A stretch of DNA of 24,822 bases from positions 1 through 24,822 of the forward strand of contig JANMWN010000287.1 in assembly GCA_031394045.1 (NCBI GenBank), in the 5' to 3' direction. The notes under the pieces are model-generated. The model did no database searches, was not told the origin of the DNA, and saw nothing but the letters and a program-made list of their open reading frames with translations. The translations under genes were made by a program, and so were the position numbers. The DNA comes from JANYIP01 sp031394045. Lineage in GTDB: Bacteria > Actinomycetota > Actinomycetes > Prado026. This document shows, one piece after another, positions 1-7,390 of the stretch; positions within the stretch are counted from its first letter, which is position 1, and every line of letters starts with the position of its first letter.

Positions 1-95
1 AGCTTCCACAACGGCGCCGCATGCAACCGGTCCAGCAACCCATCGACCTGCGCGAGCAACGCGACAGCGTCCTCGGGCTCACAGGTGATCGACAT
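1..95 (-). CDS. N-terminal fragment of a probable DUF222/13E12-type HNH endonuclease (cut by window edge)
   Basis: An ATG at 95 read leftwards opens a frame of about 31 codons that runs off the window (MSITCEPEDAVALLAQV..., then a helix ending in LDRLHAAPLWK). The short acidic start followed by a Leu/Ala/Asp helix and an 'APxW' turn resembles N-termini of actinobacterial DUF222 proteins, which carry a C-terminal HNH nuclease domain. Only the N-terminus is visible, so the family call is inference. The start is supported by a TACGAT -10 box six bases upstream, the leaderless arrangement seen elsewhere in this window, and there is no Shine-Dalgarno sequence. The gene lies just beyond the 3' end of ftsY on the same strand. 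It could instead be an unrelated small protein. Confidence 0.45.
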   Translation of the reverse strand, partial: MSITCEPEDAVALLAQVDGLLDRLHAAPLWK

Positions 96-101
96 ACCAA
101 G

Positions 102-107
102 ATCGTA
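102..107 (-). promoter_or_regulatory. Candidate -10 box, leaderless promoter of the left-edge gene
   Basis: On the minus strand TACGAT fits TAnnnT and is followed by six bases and then the ATG at 95, so transcription would begin at or next to the start codon. I see no convincing -35 element. The 153-base gap between ftsY and this gene (96-248) holds this box and a weak hairpin near 182-198 (TGTTG/CAACA); nothing else is evident there. Confidence 0.4.
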
Positions 108-248
108 CGAGACGCCACTGACACAAACCTGTTACCAGGCCCCAAGATCCTGACGCCACACGCACGTGGACCGAAAAGTTGTTGCCCAGCAACAGGAATC
201 AGCGACCCGAAATCTCAGGAGGCCGCGCAGGTGTCAGCCGCGGGGGTG

Positions 249-1370
249 TCAACCGAGGAGTGCGTCAACGAACGCCTCCGGCTCGAACGGCGCGAGGTCG
301 TCGACCCCCTCACCGAGCCCGACCAGCTTGACCGGGACACCCAGCTCGCGCTGGACGGCCACGACGATGCCGCCCTTGGCTGTGCCGTCGAGCTTGGTGA
401 GCACGATGCCGGTGACGTCCACGGCCTCGGCGAAGATCCTGGCCTGCGTCAGCCCGTTCTGACCGGTCGTCGCGTCGAGCACCAGCAGCACCTCGGACAC
501 GGGCGCGAGCTTCTCGATCACCCGCTTGACCTTGCCCAGCTCGTCCATCAGCCCGGTCTTGGTGTGCAGCCGGCCCGCGGTGTCGATCAGGACGACGTCG
601 ACCCCGCTGTCGATCCCGGCCTGGACGGCCTGGAAGGCGACGCTCGCGGGGTCGGCACCTTCGGCGCCGCGTACGACGGCCACGCCCACGCGTTCGCCCC
701 AGGTCTGCAGCTGCTCGGCGGCCGCGGCGCGGAAGGTGTCGGCGGCGCCGAGCAGCACGGTGCGCTGGTCAGCGACCAGCACGCGGGCCAGCTTGCCCGT
801 GGTGGTCGTCTTGCCGGTGCCGTTGACGCCGACGACGAGCACGACGGCGGGCTTGCCGTCCTGACCCGACGTCACGAGGTCACGCTTCATCGCCGGGTCG
901 ACCAGCGTGACCAGCTCCTCGCGGAGCATCGCGCGGACGGCGGCCGGGTCGTCGACCCCGTCGACCTTGACCCGGACGCGGAGCCGCTCGACCAGCTGGG
1001 CGGTCGGAGCCACCCCGAGGTCGGAGACCAGCAACGTCTCCTCGATCTCGTCCCACGTGCCGTCGTCCACGTTCGAGCGGGTCAGCAGCGCAAGCAGCCC
1101 GAGGCCCAGGGTCGACTGCGACCGGGCGAGCCGGCCGCGCAGGCGCACGAGTCGCCCGGCGCTCGGGTCCGGCGTGTCCAGGGCCGCGGTCTCGACCGGC
1201 AGACCCGGCTCAAGATCGTCCGGGAGGAGCACGGACGCATCGGTGGTCGTACGGCCCGGCGCCTCCGCAGGCGGCGGGCGCAGCGAGCGGCGCTGCCGGG
1301 ACGTGACCAGCCCCACCACGACCAGCGCGACGACTGCGACGAGCAGGAGGGTCAGCAGCACAGGATCCAC
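249..1370 (-). CDS. ftsY: Signal recognition particle receptor FtsY
   Basis: FtsY is the membrane-associated SRP-type GTPase that docks Ffh-ribosome complexes at the translocon for co-translational insertion. The 373-aa product has one hydrophobic N-terminal segment (residues 3-22), a short linker instead of the long acidic region of E. coli FtsY, a helical N domain (about 75-160) and the G domain. Visible motifs are G1 GVNGTGKT (181-188), the SRP-family DTFRAAAAEQL (211-221), G3 DTAGR (263-267), TKLD (325-328) and the closing GLGEG (351-355). The start is GTG, with a GGGAGA-like site upstream. It begins 16 bases after the smc stop and so is probably co-transcribed with smc. Family membership is certain. 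Confidence 0.97.
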   Translation of the reverse strand: MDPVLLTLLLVAVVALVVVGLVTSRQRRSLRPPPAEAPGRTTTDASVLLPDDLEPGLPVETAALDTPDPSAGRLVRLRGRLARSQSTLGLGLLALLTRSNVDDGTWDEIEETLLVSDLGVAPTAQLVERLRVRVKVDGVDDPAAVRAMLREELVTLVDPAMKRDLVTSGQDGKPAVVLVVGVNGTGKTTTTGKLARVLVADQRTVLLGAADTFRAAAAEQLQTWGERVGVAVVRGAEGADPASVAFQAVQAGIDSGVDVVLIDTAGRLHTKTGLMDELGKVKRVIEKLAPVSEVLLVLDATTGQNGLTQARIFAEAVDVTGIVLTKLDGTAKGGIVVAVQRELGVPVKLVGLGEGVDDLAPFEPEAFVDALLG

Positions 1371-1386
1371 CCGCTCAGTCTCCCAT

Positions 1387-4300
1387 CTAGGCGGGCTGCT
1401 CCTCGCGCAGGCGCTGGCTGATGACCGTGGTCACGCCGTCGCCGCGCATGGAGACGCCGTACAGCGCGTCGGCGATCTCCATGGTCCGCTTCTGGTGGGT
1501 GATGACGATGAGCTGGCTGGACTCGCGCAGCTCCTCCAGCAGCGTCAGCAGCCGGCCCAGGTTCGTGTCGTCGAGCGCGGCCTCCACCTCGTCCATGACG
1601 TAGAACGGACTGGGCCGGGCCTTGAAGATCGCGACCAGCAGGGCGACCGCGACCAGCGAGCGCTCACCACCGGAGAGCAGCGAGAGCCGCTTGACCTTCT
1701 TGCCGGGCGGGCGGGCCTCGACCTCGATGCCGGTGGTGAGCATGTCGGACGGGTCGGTGAGCACCAGCCGCCCCTCGCCGCCGGGGAAGAGCCGGGCGAA
1801 GACGCCCTCGAACTCGCGGGCGGTGTCGTGGTAGGCCGCGGTGAACACCTGCTCCACCCGCTCGTCGACCTCGCGGATGATGTCCATCAGATCGCGCCGG
1901 GTCTTCTTGATGTCCTCGAGCTGCTCGGTGAGGAACTGGTGCCGCTCCTCGAGGGCGGCGTACTCCTCCAACGCCAGCGGGTTCACGCGCCCGAGCAGCG
2001 CGAGCGCGCGGTCGGCGGTACGGGCCCGCTTCTCCTGCTCCTCGCGTACGTACGGGACCGGCACCGGCTCGGGTGCCTGCGGGTCGACCACGTCCCCGGG
2101 GGCGACCTGCGACGGAGGGACCAGCTGGTTCGGCCCGTACTCGGCCAGCAGGGCATCGGGGTCGACGCCGTAGTCCTCGAGTGCCTTGGTCTCCATCGCC
2201 TCGATCCGCAGCCGCTGCTCGGCCCTGGCGACCTCGTCGCGGTGCACCGAGCTGGTCAGCTGCTCGAGGTCCGCGGCCAGCTCGCGCAGCCGGCCACGTA
2301 CGGAGGCCATCTCGCTGTCGATGGCGGTACGGGCCAGCTCGGCCGCCGACCGCTCGGCCGCGGCCACCAGCAGCGAGGTCTCGATGCGGGCGAGGGCGTA
2401 GTCGGCGCCCTGGGCGACTGCTCCGGCGACCGCCAGCTCGCGCGCCCGCCTGGCCCGGCGCTCGGCCGCGCGCTCGCGGGCGGCTCGCTCCTCGACGGCG
2501 GCCTTCTCGAGCGAGTCGGCCCGCCCGGCCAGTGCCCGTGCGCGCTCCTCACCCGTGCCGACTGCCAGCCGTGCCTCGACCTCGTCCTGCCGGGCGCCGG
2601 AAGCGGCGACGGCGAGCGCGTCACGGTCGTCGGTGGTGGGCCCGTCATCGATCGGGGCAGCCTCTGCGGCCGCCAGCCGTTCGTCGAGCTCGGCCAGCGC
2701 GTCGCGATCCTCGCCGAGAGCCTGCTCAGCGACCACGAGGGCCGCCTGCGTGCGCTCGGTCTCGCCGAGGGCGGCCCGGGCGGCGACCCCGAGCTGGCCC
2801 AGCTGCTCGGCGACGGCCGACATGCGGGCATCCGACTCGTGCAGGCGGACCAGCGCGGCCTCGACCCGCTCGGAGGCCTCCTGGCGCTCCTGGGTCTGCC
2901 GGACCAGGTCGAAGCGGCCCCGCTCGGCCCGGTGCGTCGCGTCGGCCAGCCGGCTCTGCGCGTCGTCGACCGCGGCCTGGACCTCGAGCAGCGAGGGCAA
3001 CGACGACGAGCCGCCGTGGGCGAACCCGGCACCGAGGACGTCGCCGGCGCGGGTCACCGCAACGAGGGAGGGGTCGGCCGCGACGAGGGCCCGTGCCTGC
3101 GCCAGCCCGTCGACCACGGCGGTGCGCGTCAGCAGCCGCGAGACCGTGCCGGCCAGCGCCGGAGGCGCCTCCACCAGCTCGGACGCCAGGGTCGCGTACG
3201 GCGGTAGGTCGCGAGCGGTGCCGTCGCGGCCAGCACGGTCCGAACCACTTGCGTCGCCGCCCACCAGCAACGGGGCGCGCCCGGCGTCGTCGTCCTTGAG
3301 CAGCGTCATCGCGCCGACGGCGGAGTCCAGCCCGTCGACGGCCACCGCGTCGGCGGCCGAGCCGAGGGCGGCAGCGATCGCCGTCTCGTACCCGGTGCGT
3401 ACGGTCAGCAGCGCGGCCACGGTGCCCAGCACGCCCGAGAGCCGCTCCCCCGCGGCCAGCACGGCCCCGGCACCGTCCTTGCGCGACAGGCCCATCTGCA
3501 GGGCCTCGACGCGGGCGGCCAGTGCTGCGCGCTCCCGCTCGGCGTCACGCTCCTGGTCGCGCAGCGCGCTGACCTGCTGCTCGGCGGAAGTGAACGCCGC
3601 CGCTGCACGCTCGTGTTCGGTGTCGAGCCCGACCTCGCCCTCGTCGAGCCCGGCCACCTGGGTCTCCAGCGCCGTGAAGTCGCGCTGTGCCGCCGACGCC
3701 CGCGCCTGCGCCTCGCCGAGCGAGACCCGCAGCCGGCCGATCTCGGCCTCACGCGTCTCGAGCCGGGTACGCGCGCTGGCCACCTGGCCGGTCAGCCGCG
3801 CCAGCCCTTCGCGGCGGTCGGCGGCCGCTCGCTCGGAGGCTGCCACCCGCCGCTCCTCGGCGACCAGGGCCGCCTCGGCCATGGTGCGGACCTGGACTGC
3901 CGAGGCCAGGCGGACCCGCGCGCGCTCGACCTCGGCGAGCAGCTCGGCCTCCTCGGTACGAGCCTGCCGGGCCGACGCCTCGAGCTGGTCAGGATCACGC
4001 CCGGGACGGTCGTTGTCGGGCTCCACCGCCAGGATCCGCAGCCGTTGCGCGGCCAGCCCGGCGGTGCCGCGCAGCCGCTCGCGTACACCGGACAGGCGGT
4101 ACCAGGCCTCCTGGGCGTTCGCCAGCAACGGCGCCTGCTCGGAGACCGCGACCTCGAGCTCGGACTCGCGCAGCTGGGCTGAGGCGAGGGCGGCCTCGAC
4201 GGTGGCACGGCTCTGCCGCAGTGCGGTCTCGTCCGCGATCTCCTGCTCGAAGGTGCCACGCATGGTGACCAGGTCGTCGGCCAGCAGCCGCAGCCGCGAG

Positions 4301-4971
4301 TCCCGGAGGTCGGCCTGGACGACAGCGGCCCGGCGAGCCACCTCCGCCTGCTTGCCCAGGGGCTTGAGCTGGCGCCGGAGCTCGCCGGTCAGGTCGCTGA
4401 CCCGCGTCATGTTGGCCTGCATCGCCTCGAGCTTGCGGAGCGCCTTCTCCTTGCGCTTGCGGTGCTTGAGCACACCGGCGGCTTCCTCGATGAAACCCCT
4501 GCGCTCCTCTGCCGACGCCGAGAGCACCTGGTCGAGCTGGCCCTGCCCGACGATGACGTGCATCTCGCGGCCGATGCCGGAGTCCGAGAGCAGCTCCTGG
4601 ATGTCGAGCAGCCGGCAGGGCTCGCCGTTGATCGCGTACTCGGAGGTGCCGCCGCGGAACATGATCCGCGAGATCGTGACCTCGGCGTACTCGATGGGCA
4701 GCGCCCCGTCGGAGTTGTCGACCGTGAGGACGACCTCAGCGCGGCCGAGCGGGGGCCGACCGGCGGTGCCGGCGAAGATGACGTCCTCCATCTTGCCGCC
4801 GCGCAGGCTCTTGGCCCCCTGCTCGCCCATGACCCAGGCCAGCGCGTCGACGACGTTGGACTTCCCGGAGCCGTTGGGCCCTACCACGCAGGTGATACCC
4901 GGTTCGAACCGCAGCGTGGTCGACGAGGCAAAGGACTTGAAGCCCCGGAGGGTCAGGCTCTTCAGATGCAC
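1387..4971 (-). CDS. smc: Chromosome segregation ATPase SMC
   Basis: SMC is the large ATPase that, with ScpA and ScpB (not in this window), loops and compacts the chromosome. From the GTG at 4971 the protein is 1194 aa, the normal length. It has an N-terminal ATPase half starting VHLKSLTLRGFKSF with Walker A GPNGSGKS (31-38), a long coiled coil (about 165-500), a hinge (about 505-655), a returning coiled coil, then the C-terminal half with signature LSGGE (1099-1103), Walker B leading into MDEVEAALDD (1126-1135) and an ITHQK switch. The open frame continues 96 codons upstream, but the conserved VHLKSL start and a GGGAG site favour 4971. The hinge contains a low-complexity Gly/Asp/Arg/Ser insert around 572-589. 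The acylphosphatase gene often found next to smc is absent. Confidence 0.97.
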   Translation of the reverse strand: MHLKSLTLRGFKSFASSTTLRFEPGITCVVGPNGSGKSNVVDALAWVMGEQGAKSLRGGKMEDVIFAGTAGRPPLGRAEVVLTVDNSDGALPIEYAEVTISRIMFRGGTSEYAINGEPCRLLDIQELLSDSGIGREMHVIVGQGQLDQVLSASAEERRGFIEEAAGVLKHRKRKEKALRKLEAMQANMTRVSDLTGELRRQLKPLGKQAEVARRAAVVQADLRDSRLRLLADDLVTMRGTFEQEIADETALRQSRATVEAALASAQLRESELEVAVSEQAPLLANAQEAWYRLSGVRERLRGTAGLAAQRLRILAVEPDNDRPGRDPDQLEASARQARTEEAELLAEVERARVRLASAVQVRTMAEAALVAEERRVAASERAAADRREGLARLTGQVASARTRLETREAEIGRLRVSLGEAQARASAAQRDFTALETQVAGLDEGEVGLDTEHERAAAAFTSAEQQVSALRDQERDAERERAALAARVEALQMGLSRKDGAGAVLAAGERLSGVLGTVAALLTVRTGYETAIAAALGSAADAVAVDGLDSAVGAMTLLKDDDAGRAPLLVGGDASGSDRAGRDGTARDLPPYATLASELVEAPPALAGTVSRLLTRTAVVDGLAQARALVAADPSLVAVTRAGDVLGAGFAHGGSSSLPSLLEVQAAVDDAQSRLADATHRAERGRFDLVRQTQERQEASERVEAALVRLHESDARMSAVAEQLGQLGVAARAALGETERTQAALVVAEQALGEDRDALAELDERLAAAEAAPIDDGPTTDDRDALAVAASGARQDEVEARLAVGTGEERARALAGRADSLEKAAVEERAARERAAERRARRARELAVAGAVAQGADYALARIETSLLVAAAERSAAELARTAIDSEMASVRGRLRELAADLEQLTSSVHRDEVARAEQRLRIEAMETKALEDYGVDPDALLAEYGPNQLVPPSQVAPGDVVDPQAPEPVPVPYVREEQEKRARTADRALALLGRVNPLALEEYAALEERHQFLTEQLEDIKKTRRDLMDIIREVDERVEQVFTAAYHDTAREFEGVFARLFPGGEGRLVLTDPSDMLTTGIEVEARPPGKKVKRLSLLSGGERSLVAVALLVAIFKARPSPFYVMDEVEAALDDTNLGRLLTLLEELRESSQLIVITHQKRTMEIADALYGVSMRGDGVTTVISQRLREEQPA

Positions 4972-5047
4972 GGTCGAAGCGCTCCCAGCAGGGCGTGATC
5001 TCGGGTCGGGGAAGACCGCGGTCAGCCTACCTCTGCCACGAAGGCGA

Positions 5048-5245
5048 TCAGGTGAGCGCAGGCTCGCGTTCGGTCGCCAGGGAGAGCAGCTGGTCCTGCG
5101 CCACCAGGGCAGTGAGAGCTTCGTTCGCAGCACGCAGTCGCTCGACCTCGTCCTCGAGGTCACGCGTGCGGCGGCGGAGCCGGGCAAGTTCGGAGGCGAC
5201 GACCGGGTCAGGGCCGCCAAGGTATCCGAGCAGGGCCTTCGCCAT
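5048..5245 (-). CDS. Small conserved coiled-coil protein of unknown function, upstream of smc
   Basis: The 65-aa product starts MAKALLGYLGGPDP and then forms one heptad-like helix rich in Glu, Arg and Leu (about residues 17-48), with a polar C-terminus. The glycine-containing head followed by a leucine-zipper-like helix is a pattern I associate with small unnamed proteins of high-GC actinobacteria; I assign no function. The ATG at 5245 is preferred over an in-frame start at 5284 because a GAAGGA site sits 8-13 bases upstream and the extra 13 residues are Arg/Pro-rich and unlike the rest. It is 76 bases upstream of smc on the same strand, so joint transcription is likely. The helix could mediate dimerisation or binding to a coiled-coil partner. 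Confidence 0.72.
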   Translation of the reverse strand: MAKALLGYLGGPDPVVASELARLRRRTRDLEDEVERLRAANEALTALVAQDQLLSLATEREPALT

Positions 5246-5385
5246 CGAGGGTCCTTCACGGTCGCGGTGCCTTGGGCGGGGCACGCAGGGTGGGCAGGTC
5301 AGTGGAAAAATCAGTGCTCGCTCGGAAAGCCGAGGCGCTCCGGCGGCGACATTCGTTCCGTCGACTCACAGGTGCTTCCCTCAGG

Positions 5386-5441
5386 GTGACACCAGGTCAC
5401 GAAACGGTCAAGACCGGCGCGCGGCGATCACCCGGACGGGT
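5386..5441. promoter_or_regulatory. Three clustered short inverted repeats upstream of the 79-aa gene
   Basis: The 208-base divergent gap between the coiled-coil gene and the zinc-ribbon gene (5246-5453) carries three dyads in 56 bases: GTGAC-n5-GTCAC (5386-5400), CGGTC-aa-GACCG (5405-5416) and ACCC-n4-GGGT (5430-5441). Immediately after them CACACT (5442-5447) lies six bases before the GTG at 5454 and could be its -10 box. A small hairpin, CTCGG-aaag-CCGAG, lies at 5321-5334. Regulator binding is inference; arms of four to five bases are short. Confidence 0.3.
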
Positions 5442-5453
5442 CACACTGGGAGC

Positions 5454-5693
5454 GTGCGAAGCCTCCAGATCCAGCCCTGCCGGAGCGTCTGTACGTGGTC
5501 CCCGAGCGGTTCGGAGCTCGACGGGCTGCCCCTGTTCGCCTGCGGGGCCTGCGGCTCGGAGTGGGTCCGCAGCCAGGCCTGGACGCCGATCGGGAGCGAC
5601 GGGGTCGTCCCTGCCGAGGTCGCGGCCGAGGCCGCGCGCAGGCGGTCTACCAGCGGCCCGAGCGCGGCCGCGGCTGGCAGCGCGGGCAGCTGA
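5454..5693 (+). CDS. Small zinc-ribbon-like protein, function unknown
   Basis: The 79-aa product begins at a GTG (MRSLQIQPCRSVCTW) and carries four cysteines, Cys9-x3-Cys13 and Cys30-x2-Cys33 in FACGACGSEW, spaced as in a zinc-binding ribbon. A tryptophan-containing stretch (SEWVRSQAWTPIG) follows, then an Ala/Arg/Ser-rich low-complexity tail. The ordered cysteines and clean start support a real gene even though GC-rich open frames are common here. It is the only plus-strand gene in the first 13.5 kb. Its last 47 bases overlap the 3' end of mutM convergently. A GGGAG lies too close to the GTG to act as a normal ribosome site, so leaderless initiation from CACACT is possible. I recognise no named family. 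Confidence 0.62.
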   Translation: MRSLQIQPCRSVCTWSPSGSELDGLPLFACGACGSEWVRSQAWTPIGSDGVVPAEVAAEAARRRSTSGPSAAAAGSAGS

Positions 5694-6513
5694 ACGACGA
5701 CCGGTTCATGAAGGACTCCCGGCGGATCGGGGTGCCGCACCGCCGGCACGGACGGCCCTCCTGGCCGTAAGCGTCCAGGGAACGGTCGAAATACCCGCTC
5801 TCGCCGTTGACGTTGACGTAGAGCGCGTCGAACGAGGTGCCACCCTCCGCCAGGGCCGCACCCATCACCTCGCGGACGGCAGCGAGCAGGCCGGCCGCTG
5901 CCGGGCGGGTCATCGTCTCAGTGGCCCGGGCGTAGTGCAGCCGGGCCCGCCAGAGCGCCTCGTCCGCGTAGATATTGCCGACGCCCGACACGAGCGTCTG
6001 GTCGAGCAGAGCCCGTTTGAGACCGGTCCGCCGCCTGCGCAGGGCCACGGTGAAGGCCGCGTCGTCGAACAGCGGGTCGAGCGGGTCGCGGGCGATGTGG
6101 GTCACCGAGACGGGTACCCCGGCGCCGTCCAGCGGCTCGACCAGGAGGCCGCCGAACGTCCGCTGGTCGACGAACCGCAGCTGGCGGCCGCCCGAGGCGC
6201 CGTCGGTGAAGGTCAGCCGAACCCGCAGGTGCTTCTCGTCCTCGGCGTCAGCCGGCTGCACCAGCAGCTGCCCGCTCATCCCGAGATGACCGACCAGCGC
6301 CTCGCCGGACGAGGTCGGCAGCCAGAGGTACTTGCCGCGGCGTTGCGCAGACAGCAGCTCGACCCCGGCCAGCCGGCCGGCGAAGTCCTCAGGACCCTCC
6401 AGGTGGCGCCGGACCGCTCGTGGGTGCAGGACCTCCACGGCGGCAACGGTGCGCCCGGTGACCCATTGCGCCAGGCCACGACGGACGACCTCGACCTCAG
6501 GGAGCTCCGGCAC
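5647..6513 (-). CDS. mutM: Formamidopyrimidine-DNA glycosylase (MutM/Fpg)
   Basis: MutM excises 8-oxoguanine and formamidopyrimidines and cleaves the abasic site in base-excision repair. The 288-aa product starts at a GTG giving (M)PELPEVEVV, so Pro2 and Glu3, the catalytic pair, are in place. The conserved lysine is Lys61 in RRGKYLW. The helix-two-turn-helix motif reads LVSGVGNIYADEALW (about 174-188). The C-terminal zinc finger is complete: Cys256-x2-Cys259-x16-Cys276-x2-Cys279. A longer open frame upstream is rejected because proline must follow the initiator. The GTG begins one base after the rnc stop, implying translational coupling. The rnc-mutM order is conserved in actinobacteria. Confidence 0.97.
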   Translation of the reverse strand: MPELPEVEVVRRGLAQWVTGRTVAAVEVLHPRAVRRHLEGPEDFAGRLAGVELLSAQRRGKYLWLPTSSGEALVGHLGMSGQLLVQPADAEDEKHLRVRLTFTDGASGGRQLRFVDQRTFGGLLVEPLDGAGVPVSVTHIARDPLDPLFDDAAFTVALRRRRTGLKRALLDQTLVSGVGNIYADEALWRARLHYARATETMTRPAAAGLLAAVREVMGAALAEGGTSFDALYVNVNGESGYFDRSLDAYGQEGRPCRRCGTPIRRESFMNRSSFSCPRCQPRPRSGRW

Positions 6514-6514
6514 C

Positions 6515-7171
6515 TCAGGCGTCGACGCGCAGCGAGTTCCAAGCGGCGGCAGCAGCCTGCTGCTCGGCCTCCTTCTTGCTCCGGCCGCTGCCGCTGCCAC
6601 GGTCGACACCGGCCACGCGTACGACTGCAGTGAAGGTCTTCTCGTGGTCGGGGCCCTCGTCGTCGATGAGGTAGTCCGGGACCCCGAGCCCGACCCCCGC
6701 CGTGAGCTCCTGCAGCGAGGTCTTCCAGTCCAGACCCGCACCGAGCTGGGCCGCAGCAGTGATCAGCGGGTCGAAGAGGCGATGGACGAGGGCGTCGGCC
6801 GCAGCCAGCCCGAGGCCGATGTAGACGGCGCCGATGAGGGCCTCGACCGTGTCGGCGAGGATCGAGCTCTTGTCCTTGCCGCCGGTGGTCTCCTCGCCGC
6901 GACCGAGCCGGATGTGGTCACCCAGCTCGAGGTCACGGCCGACGTCGGCGAGCGCCTTGGCGTTGACGACGGCGGAGCGCAGCTTGGCCAGCTGTCCCTC
7001 GGGCAGGTCCGGGTGCGCGCGGAACAGCGTGTCGGTCACGACCAGGCCGAGCACGGCGTCGCCCAGGAACTCCAGCCGCTCGTTGGTGGGCAAGCCACCG
7101 TTCTCGTACGCGTACGAGCGGTGCGTCAGCGCCCGCTCGAGCAAGCCCGGCTCGAGGGCTGGCGAGACCAC
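6515..7171 (-). CDS. rnc: Ribonuclease III
   Basis: RNase III cleaves double-stranded RNA, notably in rRNA precursor processing. The product has the nuclease signature ERLEFLGDAV (31-40) with its acidic catalytic residues, a second acidic cluster DTVEALIGA (108-116), and a C-terminal double-stranded RNA binding domain (about 148-212) ending in the Lys/Ala-rich helix SKKEAEQQAAAAAW. The first ATG/GTG/TTG is the GTG at 7171, giving 218 aa. However, codons just upstream read LRPYAELESRLGV, which matches the conserved first helix of the family before LLERALTHRS. True initiation may therefore be a CTG at 7207, preceded by GAGG (230 aa). The gene lies 43 bases downstream of rpmF and is followed by mutM. 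Confidence 0.95.
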   Translation of the reverse strand: MVSPALEPGLLERALTHRSYAYENGGLPTNERLEFLGDAVLGLVVTDTLFRAHPDLPEGQLAKLRSAVVNAKALADVGRDLELGDHIRLGRGEETTGGKDKSSILADTVEALIGAVYIGLGLAAADALVHRLFDPLITAAAQLGAGLDWKTSLQELTAGVGLGVPDYLIDDEGPDHEKTFTAVVRVAGVDRGSGSGRSKKEAEQQAAAAAWNSLRVDA

Positions 7172-7214
7172 GCCGAGGCGGGACTCCAGCTCGGCGTACG
7201 GACGCAGACCGGCC

Positions 7215-7388
7215 TCAGACAGCGAGGACCTGACGCTTGTTGTAGGTGCCGCAGGTCGGGCATGCGGTGTGCTGCAACTTCGGCTGCTTGCAGCGGTCGC
7301 AGGTGGACAGCGCCGGGGCGGTGGCCTTCCACTGCGAACGGCGGTGCCGCGTGTTGCTGCGCGAGGTCTTCCTCTTCGGGACGGCCAC
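7215..7388 (-). CDS. rpmF: 50S ribosomal protein L32
   Basis: L32 is a small protein of the large ribosomal subunit. The 57-aa product begins (M)AVPKRKTSRSNTRHRRSQW and ends in a zinc knuckle with Cys30-x2-Cys33 and Cys43-x2-Cys46, so it is the zinc-containing form and not the cysteine-free paralogue that Zur regulates in some actinobacteria. The GTG start at 7388 follows the DUF177 gene stop by two bases. The yceD-rpmF pairing is one of the most conserved small operons in bacteria. Confidence 0.97.
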   Translation of the reverse strand: MAVPKRKTSRSNTRHRRSQWKATAPALSTCDRCKQPKLQHTACPTCGTYNKRQVLAV

Positions 7389-7390
7389 GG

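Noticed and set aside
179..198. Hairpin downstream of ftsY as a terminator
   Set aside because: Only a five-pair stem with a five-base loop is present; too weak to call.
2555..5389. Long plus-strand open frame (944 codons) and similar ones at 907-3207, 6332-8164 and 9773-11611
   Set aside because: They are antisense to smc, mutM/rnc/yceD and recG, have Ser/Arg/Ala/Pro-biased composition with no domain, and arise from the high GC content of real genes on the other strand.
5441..5749. Minus-strand 102-codon frame overlapping the zinc-ribbon gene
   Set aside because: It lacks recognisable motifs, whereas the opposite strand shows ordered cysteines and a clean start.
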